A stretch of DNA of 64,000 nucleotides from Lewinellaceae bacterium. Its GTDB lineage: Bacteria; Bacteroidota; Bacteroidia; Chitinophagales; Saprospiraceae. Numbering within the stretch: the stretch's first letter is position 1; each line of letters starts with the position of its first letter. Made by a program: the position numbers and the translations under genes. The notes beneath the pieces are model-generated. The model had not been told where the DNA came from, did not search any database, and saw only the letters and a program-made list of their open reading frames with translations. Shown here one piece after another: positions 34,494-41,879 of this stretch. The stretch lies in the NCBI GenBank assembly GCA_020636215.1, contig JACJYG010000005.1:558001-622000 (forward strand), given 5' to 3'.

Positions 34494-35558
34494 ATGAAGA
34501 ATACGATACTTGGTTTATACCTCCTAATGGCTATTCTATTGTTTGTGCCATTATCGCTACTTTTTTCCCAGCAGATCCTCAACGGGAGTTTCGAGATGAA
34601 CGATCTGGATTGTGGCATCAACTTGATGAACAGCCAATTTAATACTCATGTGTTTAATGTTTCGGCCTTTGGGGGGCAGAGTGAGGTTGACCTGTTATCT
34701 GATTCCTGTGATTATGATGATGCGATCGACGGAGATTATTTCGTAGCCCTTTACAATAATACTTTTTCCGATGCAATTTCTTTTGAGCTGACCCTGCCAC
34801 TTCAAGCCAACAGGCTTTACAAACTTAGGTTCGCCAGAAAAACCGGCAGTGGTATTGTCAACCAAAACAGTAAAGTGGAAATCGGGTTATCCAACTCAAG
34901 CGGCCTATTTGGTGAATCCATCTTTATTTCGCCTTTGGTAAGTACAAATTGGCAGTATGATGAGGTGCAATTTTCGCCTTCGGAAACTTATGAATTCATT
35001 AGTGTTCGAATAGTCTCCACTGAAGAGACCTGGGTTTTTCTCGATGACTTTTCTCTAGATTGCCCTACCATAAACCTGGGAAATGATACGGCTTATTGTG
35101 TGGTGAAAAATATCGTCCTGGAAGTGGATGATTTTTTTGAATCATATCAATGGAGTGATCTGTCCACCGGAACAAGAATTGAGGTTAATGAGCCAGGAAC
35201 ATACTGGGTAGAGGCACGGGACGGCTATTGTACCATAAGAGATACGGTAAGAATTGATGAAATAGATTTCAATTGCGATTGCGGCTTATATATCCCCAAT
35301 AGTTTTTCACCGAACAATGATGGGAAAAATGATGGATTCCATCCTTTTTCACCCTGCGAATTATTGGATTTTCAACTAACGATATTTGACAGATGGGGGC
35401 AGATGGTTTACCGTTCTTTCGATGTTAATGAAAAATGGGATGGATACAGGAAAGGGCAGCCGCTTGAGCGGGGCGTCTTTACCTATGTACTCCAATATCG
35501 GTTCTTTTACCAAAGCACGGCTAACATAGCTTATGGAAATATAGCGATCATACGATAG
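34494..35558 (+). CDS. Secreted protein with T9SS type B (gliding-motility) C-terminal domain
   Basis: About 354 residues from MKNTILGLYLL with a signal peptide. The N-terminal half is a beta-rich carbohydrate-binding-like domain beginning QQILNGSFEMNDLDCG. A short Ig/PKD-like segment (YQWSDLSTGTRIEVNEPGTYWVEA) follows. The final ~90 residues (IPNSFSPNNDGKNDGFHP, IFDRWGQMVYRS, WDGYRKGQPLERGVFTYVL) are the gliding-motility C-terminal domain of T9SS type B substrates. It is lower in G+C than its neighbours. The role is surface or secreted; the ligand is unknown. Confidence 0.82.
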   Translation: MKNTILGLYLLMAILLFVPLSLLFSQQILNGSFEMNDLDCGINLMNSQFNTHVFNVSAFGGQSEVDLLSDSCDYDDAIDGDYFVALYNNTFSDAISFELTLPLQANRLYKLRFARKTGSGIVNQNSKVEIGLSNSSGLFGESIFISPLVSTNWQYDEVQFSPSETYEFISVRIVSTEETWVFLDDFSLDCPTINLGNDTAYCVVKNIVLEVDDFFESYQWSDLSTGTRIEVNEPGTYWVEARDGYCTIRDTVRIDEIDFNCDCGLYIPNSFSPNNDGKNDGFHPFSPCELLDFQLTIFDRWGQMVYRSFDVNEKWDGYRKGQPLERGVFTYVLQYRFFYQSTANIAYGNIAIIR

Positions 35559-35602
35559 AATGTTCAAGATGTAACACATAGCAAGCGTGTTTAAGTGTTT
35601 GT

Positions 35603-35658
35603 GTCCCGTCCCTACGGCCCGGTAAAATATTGAGTCCCGTCCTTGAGGGCCGGGTAAA
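35603..35658 (+). repeat. Short direct repeat after the type B gene
   Basis: Two ~24-bp copies of GTCCCGTCC-(C/T)T-N-GGCCGGG-TAAA start at 35603 and 35634. No coding role is evident. Confidence 0.4.
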
Positions 35659-35835
35659 GTTCGAGCATCCCTGAATCTCAGTAAAATCAAGGCTTCTCCG
35701 ACCTGGGCTCGGGATTTGACACATTTATTTGAACAGTCTCCACATAGCATTGCCCTGAACTTTTTCTCTCCAAAATCCTTTTGTCTTTGTACTGGAAGAA
35801 CACGCAGAAAACTAACAAGGATCAACAAATAACGA

Positions 35836-36408
35836 ATGAACCACCAACACAAATTCGCTATCGGCATCGGGGGCTCCAGCGGCAGCATCTATGCCAAGGT
35901 CCTGCTCGACCGGCTGGTTCAATACCAGGATCAGCTCGACGCCGTGGGAGTTGTGATGAGTGATAACGCCAAGTTCAACTGGGAGTATGAACTGGGGGAC
36001 AAAAGCTATGAAAATTACCCTTTTACGTTTTACGGTAAGCGCGACTTCATGGCGCCCATTGCTTCCGGTTCTGCCCGTTACGACGCTGTCATTGTCTGCC
36101 CCTGCTCTATGGGCTTACTGGGCCGCATTGCTAACGGCACTTCCGACGACCTGATCACCCGAGCTGCGGATGTGGCCCTCAAAGAACGGCGCCGCCTCAT
36201 CCTCGCGCCCCGTGATACGCCATACAACCTCATCCATATTAACAATATGAAAGCTATCACCGAGGCTGGCGGCATCATCTGTCCGGCCAGCCCTTCCTTT
36301 TACAGCAAACCACAAACTTTCGAAGAACTGGCCGCTACCGTCGTTGACCGCATCCTGGACCTGGCAGGCCTTCAGGTGCAGTCCTATCGTTGGGGGGAGG
36401 AGAAGTAA
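35836..36408 (+). CDS. ubiX: Flavin prenyltransferase UbiX
   Basis: 190 residues of the flavoprotein family with GIGGSSGSIYAKVLLD at the N-terminus, CPCSMGLLGRIANGTSDDLITRAADV in the middle (shown here as the family marker) and the REDT-like APRDTPYNLIHINNM. UbiX attaches dimethylallyl to FMN to make prenyl-FMN for UbiD-type decarboxylases. No ubiD is in the window. A short tandem repeat begins shortly after its stop. Confidence 0.9.
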   Translation: MNHQHKFAIGIGGSSGSIYAKVLLDRLVQYQDQLDAVGVVMSDNAKFNWEYELGDKSYENYPFTFYGKRDFMAPIASGSARYDAVIVCPCSMGLLGRIANGTSDDLITRAADVALKERRRLILAPRDTPYNLIHINNMKAITEAGGIICPASPSFYSKPQTFEELAATVVDRILDLAGLQVQSYRWGEEK

Positions 36409-36451
36409 GGGGAGAGCTTGGAGCCTGTTCAAAGCTTGCCCGGCTCCATGC

Positions 36452-36623
36452 CCACAAGACAAATAAGACACACCAGACATACAAGACACACCAGACACAC
36501 CAGACATACCAGACGCACCAGACATACCAGACATACCAGACATACCAGACGCACCAGACGCACCAGACATACCAGACCCACCAGACATACCAGACATACA
36601 AGACCCACAAGACCCACAAGACA
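36452..36623 (+). repeat. 9-bp tandem repeat tract (CCAGACAYA)
   Basis: About 18 imperfect copies of a 9-bp unit such as CCAGACATA, CCAGACACA or CCAGACGCA fill the gap between ubiX and the FKBP gene, fading into AAGACCCAC at the edges. All six frames give only low-complexity peptides, so I do not call a gene. It is a VNTR-like tract without spacers. Confidence 0.9.
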
Positions 36624-36697
36624 ATAAATTTCCGCAATAATTTTCTTTTCTTCGCATCGTTTTATTCGCGATTCTTTAATTTTCAAAACAATAACCC

Positions 36698-37378
36698 ATG
36701 CAGAAGACAAAAATAACGGCGCTCCTTGTTGGAGGGCTTTTCCTTTTTTCATTTGTAAACGCACAACAAAATATGGATTCATTGAGCTACAGCCTGGGCG
36801 TTTTGTTGGCCCAGAACCTGAAGAGCCAAGGGTTTGGCAAGGTTGACGAGGCGTCTTTTCAGGCGGCTTTCCACGATGTTATGTCGGGCAAAGAACCGGC
36901 TATTGATGTACAGCAGTGTAATACGGTTATCCAAGAATACATGCAGGAACAGCAAAAGGTAAAGGATGCCGAACAGCAGAAGCAGTTCGAATCGGTCATT
37001 GCCGAAGGTAAAGCATTCCTGGAAGCGAACGCCAAACGGGAAGGCGTCGTCACGCTTCCCAGCGGACTGGAGTACGAGGTATTGGTTGCCGGCGACGGGC
37101 CGAAACCTACCGCCAAAGACAAAGTTACGGTTCACTACCACGGCACCCTGATTGACGGTACCGTGTTTGACAGCTCTGTAGAGCGCGGCCAACCGGCAAC
37201 TTTCGGGGTGGGCCAGGTGATCAGCGGCTGGACCGAAGCCCTTCAGCTGATGCCACTGGGCTCCAAGTGGAAACTCTACATTCCCTACGACCTCGCTTAT
37301 GGCAGCCGCGCTGCCGGCCCTACCATCGGCCCGTACTCCACCCTGGTCTTTGAGGTGGAATTGCTGAAGATAAACTAG
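36698..37378 (+). CDS. FKBP-type peptidyl-prolyl cis-trans isomerase, exported
   Basis: 226 residues. A signal peptide ends at VNAQ. Residues ~28-115 are the helical FKBP_N dimerisation domain (DSLSYSLGVLLAQNLKSQG). Residues ~125-226 are the FKBP domain, with VTVHYHGTLIDGTVFDSS, ISGWTEALQLMPLGSKWKLY and IPYDLAYGSRA. It matches FkpA/Mip-type periplasmic chaperones that speed proline isomerisation in outer-membrane or secreted proteins. Confidence 0.92.
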   Translation: MQKTKITALLVGGLFLFSFVNAQQNMDSLSYSLGVLLAQNLKSQGFGKVDEASFQAAFHDVMSGKEPAIDVQQCNTVIQEYMQEQQKVKDAEQQKQFESVIAEGKAFLEANAKREGVVTLPSGLEYEVLVAGDGPKPTAKDKVTVHYHGTLIDGTVFDSSVERGQPATFGVGQVISGWTEALQLMPLGSKWKLYIPYDLAYGSRAAGPTIGPYSTLVFEVELLKIN

Positions 37379-37387
37379 TTTTATTTG

Positions 37388-37433
37388 TTGTGGGTTGTTC
37401 GTTGTTGGTTTGCCGACAGTGAACAACCCACAA
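37388..37433 (+). other. Inverted repeat between the FKBP gene and trmD
   Basis: TTGTGGGTTGTTC (37388-37400) pairs perfectly with GAACAACCCACAA (37421-37433) across 20 nt. The right arm ends 16 bp before the trmD ATG, so the hairpin could end the FKBP transcript or limit trmD translation. Confidence 0.6.
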
Positions 37434-37449
37434 TCAACAACGCTCCCCA

Positions 37450-38130
37450 ATGAGGATCGATATCATCACCCTGCACCCCGAATTGTTGGAGAGCCCTTTC
37501 CAACATTCGATCATGAAACGGGCCCAGGAAAAAGGCCTGCTGGAGGTGTGCGTACAGGATCTGCGCCCTTATGGTTTAGGCAAGCATCTCCAGGTGGACG
37601 ACTATCAATACGGGGGAGGCGCCGGCATGGTGATGATGATAGAACCCCTTTCCAATTGTATTGAAAAACTTCAAAAGGAGCGCTCCTACGACGAGGTCAT
37701 CTACATGACGCCTGATGGCGAGCGCCTGGAGCAACCCCTGGCCAACCGGCTTTCCCTCAAAGAAAACCTCCTGATCATTTGCGGCCACTACAAAGGCATC
37801 GACGAGCGCATCCGGGAACATTTCGTCACCATGGAAATTTCTATCGGTGATTACGTGCTTTCCGGTGGAGAACTGCCTGCCGCCGTCCTGGTTGACGCTA
37901 TCGGCCGCCTGCTTCCCGGCGTGCTCAACGACGAAACCTCCGCTCTCTTCGATTCCTTTCAGGACGGCCTGTTGTCCCCTCCCGTGTATACCCGGCCCGA
38001 AGAATTCCGCGGGTGGAAAGTGCCCGATGTGTTGCTAACCGGCAATTTTAAAAAGATCGAGGAGTGGCGCTACGATCAGGCGCTGAAGCGTACTGTGGAG
38101 CGGCGGCCCGGATTATTGGAGGAAGAGTGA
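37450..38130 (+). CDS. trmD: tRNA (guanine-37-N1)-methyltransferase
   Basis: 226 residues of the SPOUT-family TrmD, full length. Motifs are RIDIITLHPELLE at the start, DYQYGGGAGMVM, IICGHYKGIDERI and SIGDYVLSGGELPA in the trefoil knot that binds S-adenosylmethionine. It methylates G37 of several tRNAs to prevent frameshifting. The usual ribosomal operon partners (rpsP, rimM, rplS) are not adjacent, which is common in Bacteroidota. Confidence 0.96.
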   Translation: MRIDIITLHPELLESPFQHSIMKRAQEKGLLEVCVQDLRPYGLGKHLQVDDYQYGGGAGMVMMIEPLSNCIEKLQKERSYDEVIYMTPDGERLEQPLANRLSLKENLLIICGHYKGIDERIREHFVTMEISIGDYVLSGGELPAAVLVDAIGRLLPGVLNDETSALFDSFQDGLLSPPVYTRPEEFRGWKVPDVLLTGNFKKIEEWRYDQALKRTVERRPGLLEEE

Positions 38131-38136
38131 ATTTAA

Positions 38137-38186
38137 AAATGCGTAAATCGGCCACTTCACCCTCGCACTCTCGCATTTATGCATTT
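38137..38186 (+). other. A/T-rich stem-loop after trmD
   Basis: AAATGCGTAAAT (38137-38148) pairs with ATTTATGCATTT (38175-38186) at 11 of 12 positions. It lies just after the trmD stop and may be its transcript end, although no T-run follows. Confidence 0.4.
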
Positions 38187-38252
38187 CCACCAAAAGTGCC
38201 TTCCCGTTCATACTAAATTCCTTTTCTTTGTAGGAAACATTCGCTATTCCTT

Positions 38253-39374
38253 ATGAAAAAACGCTCCCTATTCCTGCCGCTGTACCTGTTTGCCCAGCTG
38301 GCCATGGCTCAGGCGCCACACACTCATGCACACCAGCGCGCCATCGAGTTTCCCGATGTCCCTGCTTATCAGACCCTGGTTTGCGACTTTCACCAGCACA
38401 CCGCTTTCTCGGATGGAAGCGTCTGGCCGGACATTCGTGTTCAGGAAGCGCTCCGGGATAGTATAGATGCTATTTCCCTGACCGAACATCTGGAATACCA
38501 ACCTCATAAAGCCGATATTCCCCACCCAGACCGCAACCGCTCTTACGAACTGGCCGAAAACAATGCCCGGGCCTACGGACTGATCGTGGTTAAAGGTTCC
38601 GAGATCACTCGCCGGATGCCGCCGGGACACACCAACGCCATCTTCATTCAGGACGCTAACAAATTGTTGATCCAGGATTCCATAGAAGTCTTCCGCGAAG
38701 CCAAAAGACAAGGGGCCTTTACCTTTTGGAACCACCCTAACTGGACCGCCCAACGCCCCGACGGCATCGCCCGTTTGACGGCATTTCACCTACAGCTGAT
38801 TGAAGAAGGCCTGCTGGATGGGATAGAAGTAGTTAATGACCTGACTTATTCCGACGAAGCCTTGCAGATTGCCCTGGAGTACAACCTCACCATCATGGGC
38901 ACTTCCGATATCCACGGACTGGTGGATTGGCAATTTCAGATACCCGAAGGCGGGCATCGCCCGGTAACCTTGGTTTTCGCTACCGAACGCACCAAAGAAG
39001 CCATCAAAGAAGCCCTGATGGATCGCCGTACAGTCGCCTGGTTTAATAATACCCTCATAGGCAGGCCGGCACAACTCTTGCCGTTGATAGAGGCTTCCCT
39101 GTCAGTAGTCAAAGCGACTTACTTTGGCCCCTCTTCGGTGGCAGTTATCACCATCCGCAATACCAGCGATGCGGAGTATGTGCTGCAAAGCCAAAGCGGA
39201 TACACTTTTCATACCGGCACCGACCTGATTGTGCTGCACCCTCAGGCAGAGACGGAAATTCAGGTAAAAACCCTGGAACAATTAGAGGAATTTGATTTGG
39301 TGTTCAGCGTACTCAATGCCGTGACGGCGCCGAATGAGCATCCGAGTATTACGCTGCGGGTGGACATGGAGTAG
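38253..39374 (+). CDS. Exported PHP-domain phosphodiesterase (Sb-PDE-like)
   Basis: 373 residues with a signal peptide (to AMAQA). A polymerase-and-histidinol-phosphatase domain carries metal-binding motifs DFHQHTAFSDG (~49-58), SLTEHLEY (~77), GSEITRR (~115), WNHPNW (~152) and TSDIHG (~213). The closest named group I know is the Sb-PDE family of phosphodiesterases acting on phosphodiesters outside the cytoplasm. The C-terminal ~90 residues form an immunoglobulin-like domain. Substrate unknown. Confidence 0.8.
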   Translation: MKKRSLFLPLYLFAQLAMAQAPHTHAHQRAIEFPDVPAYQTLVCDFHQHTAFSDGSVWPDIRVQEALRDSIDAISLTEHLEYQPHKADIPHPDRNRSYELAENNARAYGLIVVKGSEITRRMPPGHTNAIFIQDANKLLIQDSIEVFREAKRQGAFTFWNHPNWTAQRPDGIARLTAFHLQLIEEGLLDGIEVVNDLTYSDEALQIALEYNLTIMGTSDIHGLVDWQFQIPEGGHRPVTLVFATERTKEAIKEALMDRRTVAWFNNTLIGRPAQLLPLIEASLSVVKATYFGPSSVAVITIRNTSDAEYVLQSQSGYTFHTGTDLIVLHPQAETEIQVKTLEQLEEFDLVFSVLNAVTAPNEHPSITLRVDME

Positions 39375-39384
39375 CTTTACCGTT

Positions 39385-40041
39385 TTACTTTTCCGGAAAC
39401 AATTGCTCCAACATATGCACCTGGACATCCTCCGGGATGCCCTCCATGATCTCGTCCCTGGAATAGAAATAAATATTTTTATCGACATTATCCATCACCT
39501 GAAAGTCGTACTTGCCTTTATCTCCGATCACGGTGGAATAGACGGTACAAGGGTCTTCTCCGTCCGGACAGATGGAGTACACGATGGAAAATGCCGAGCC
39601 TATTGACGGGAGGTTGACTACTTTAGTCCGATCTTCATTCAGGCTGGCTTCCGAGTAAATATTTGGGGCTTCCGCTTCGAAAGCCTTGCGGCTAGCCACC
39701 TGTCCATTCAGGATTTCATACAAGTAGATATGGAGCCGAGACACCCAGCCCGGGCTAAAGAATTCCCCCTGCTCATATTTTGATACCAGGCCATAGTAGG
39801 TAACGCCCTGGCTCTCCCAACGAGCACCCTGCAGGAATTTTCCCTCAAAGCTTACGCCTGCAGGTAGCTGGCCGGCGTCGGTAAAAACCAGGGGCTGTCC
39901 GGTTGGCGTATTTTCCGCTGGTTGCGTATCCGCCTGTTTATTAGACTGCTCCGGCTGGCCGGAAGAAGGCTGATTCTGGCAGGAAGCCACAAAAAAAGTG
40001 GCTGGGAATAGTAGGGGTAGAACAAGGTGTCGAGCTTTCAT
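39385..40041 (-). CDS. Lipoprotein of unknown function
   Basis: About 218 residues from MKARHLVLPLL; the frame has an earlier start but the lipobox FVASC fits this one. The mature N-terminus is Gln/Ser/Glu-rich linker, then a beta-rich domain (GARWESQGVTYYGLVSKYEQGEFF, SRLHIYLYEI). Cys residues in CPDGEDPC may form a disulfide. No family was recognised. It converges on the PHP gene, 10 bp apart. Confidence 0.65.
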   Translation of the reverse strand: MKARHLVLPLLFPATFFVASCQNQPSSGQPEQSNKQADTQPAENTPTGQPLVFTDAGQLPAGVSFEGKFLQGARWESQGVTYYGLVSKYEQGEFFSPGWVSRLHIYLYEILNGQVASRKAFEAEAPNIYSEASLNEDRTKVVNLPSIGSAFSIVYSICPDGEDPCTVYSTVIGDKGKYDFQVMDNVDKNIYFYSRDEIMEGIPEDVQVHMLEQLFPEK

Positions 40042-40207
40042 ATCGTAGCTGTTTATGGAGTGAAACCCGTACAAATTAGGTTTTATTATTAAATCAGGTC
40101 AAAATCAAAAAACCGTGTGGAAAACTAATCAAAATTGCCACCGCAGATCCAGAGCGTTTGATAAAGACACTCGTGAACACTTGCTGTCTTTAATGGCCGG
40201 CTGAATC

Positions 40208-41785
40208 TCATTGACAGATCAGCTGCTTTGTCCCCAGCATCCGGCCGGTTTCATCCTCTACCAGAAGCCAGTACAGGCCAGGAGTTAGCCCATTGCGGGA
40301 AATATAAAGGCTGGAAGCCTGGTGTTCCACTTGATAGTACCGCACTGTGCTTCCATCCGGGCCAATGAGCCGCACCCTTTTGACTCCGGCCAGATCGTCG
40401 AGTTGCAGCGTGGCGCCCACGGTGAATGGATTCGGAAACACAGTGATTTTTTCTGCTGCTTTTGCTTCTGCCAGTCCGGAGGTTAGCCCGGCCAATTCTA
40501 CGGTAAGGCTTTCCTGGCTGCCTTCAGCCAAGGTAACGGTGGCCGATTTAGGGGTGTACCCGGGCGCAGTAACCGTAAGCGTGAAATTACCGGGCAGATA
40601 GCCTTTTTTAAAGCGCCCTTCAAAGTCCGATTGCAGTACATCGCCGGCCCCTTCTATCGTTATAGTAGCGTTGAAAATCGGCTCGCCGCTAAGGGAGTCC
40701 ACAACCAATCCATAAAAGCGCCCGGCTCGGGCGTTGTTAAATGTCCAGACGTAGAGGCCGTCCTCCCGGTTTCCGCCGATGATCCGGCCGGAGGGCAGGT
40801 AAGGGCAGCCTGACCACAAGCCATTGAATCCGCCGCTGGAACCGGAATAAGTATCGTAATACCCCACTTCCACAGGTACGGCGGGGTCGGCCATATCGAC
40901 GACCCGCAGGCCTTCCGTATTGTGGGTGATGAAAGCGAAATCCCCCCGGATGTAAGGGTTGTGCACCAGGCTGGCCAGGTTGGCGGTATAGGTGGCCAGC
41001 TGCACCGGGTTTTCCAGGTCCTGGATATCGAAAATGCGGCCCGGCAGGCCGTCCTGCTCATCGGCCAGGAAGAGGTATTGCATATCTTCAGTGGTAGAAA
41101 CACTGTGGGTCTTACCGGCCGGATCGTCCAGGCGGTAGAGTAGGGTGGGGTTGGATTTATCAGAAATGTCGACTATATCGACCGTACCTTCATAAAAGGC
41201 GGCGGCAAAGAGCAAATCCCCACGCACATGGCAGTCGTGAATGTAATAACCTGGCTGATATAGGCCTACCTGCTGCGGGGCCGCCGGGTTGGAAACGTCA
41301 ATGATATGTACGCCCTGAGTAGTGGATGTACCACACACGTAAACAAAAGGCGCTTCCTCGAATATGTCTTTTTGAATGATGTGCCCCCGTCCAAAGGTGG
41401 CGGAATAACTGTTTAGCAAAAAGGCCGTGTCCGGCAATTGCCCCAGCTCGATCACCTGCATGCCATAATGCGGGGAGCCCGAGCCTTCCGTCACCACATA
41501 GGCTTGCTGGCCCACCACAGTCACCTCTCGCCAATTGGACGAATAGCCAGGGACAAAGCCCACTTCTTCCAAATTATTCGGCCCGTCAATACGGATGATG
41601 GCCGTGCCCGTTTGTGCGCCTAAAATAGCATATTCTTTCCCGTCCGGTGCGGCATAGTACCAGCAACCCGAGGCCCGCCCATCGCCACGGTTGTACTGGG
41701 CGTAAAGGGAGACGTTGAGATTGTCCTGGGCTACGGAAGGGCCTGCTATCAGGAGGTAAATTGAAACGAAAAAGAGATACCGCAT
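40208..41785 (-). CDS. Secreted choice-of-anchor B / LVIVD-repeat protein with T9SS type A domain
   Basis: About 525 residues from MRYLFFVSIYLL, with a signal peptide to SVAQ. Residues ~25-370 are LVIVD beta-propeller repeats of the choice-of-anchor B group (GVHIIDVSNPAAPQQVG, GTVDIVDISDKSNPTLLY, GLRVVDMADPAVPVEVG). A carboxypeptidase-regulatory-like domain follows (VVDSLSGEPIFNATITIEG), and then a T9SS type A domain (VFPNPF to LICQ). It lies 94 bp after a TonB-dependent receptor in the same direction and is likely co-transcribed, so it may be that receptor's surface partner. Confidence 0.82.
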   Translation of the reverse strand: MRYLFFVSIYLLIAGPSVAQDNLNVSLYAQYNRGDGRASGCWYYAAPDGKEYAILGAQTGTAIIRIDGPNNLEEVGFVPGYSSNWREVTVVGQQAYVVTEGSGSPHYGMQVIELGQLPDTAFLLNSYSATFGRGHIIQKDIFEEAPFVYVCGTSTTQGVHIIDVSNPAAPQQVGLYQPGYYIHDCHVRGDLLFAAAFYEGTVDIVDISDKSNPTLLYRLDDPAGKTHSVSTTEDMQYLFLADEQDGLPGRIFDIQDLENPVQLATYTANLASLVHNPYIRGDFAFITHNTEGLRVVDMADPAVPVEVGYYDTYSGSSGGFNGLWSGCPYLPSGRIIGGNREDGLYVWTFNNARAGRFYGLVVDSLSGEPIFNATITIEGAGDVLQSDFEGRFKKGYLPGNFTLTVTAPGYTPKSATVTLAEGSQESLTVELAGLTSGLAEAKAAEKITVFPNPFTVGATLQLDDLAGVKRVRLIGPDGSTVRYYQVEHQASSLYISRNGLTPGLYWLLVEDETGRMLGTKQLICQ

Positions 41786-41879
41786 TACTCGATCTTTTTT
41801 TGAAGAGGGCAAGATACGAAAAGTTGAAACGTCGCAGGCCTGAACGTCGGAAGCCCAAAGGGGCTGACGTCCAGCCTGG

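Noticed and set aside
36452..36623. CRISPR array
   Set aside because: The unit is 9 bp, directly tandem, without spacers, and there are no cas genes.
36418..36716. Proteins made of His-Thr-Arg or Gln-Thr-Tyr repeats
   Set aside because: They are translations of the 9-bp tandem repeat in different frames and on both strands; none has a credible start or context.
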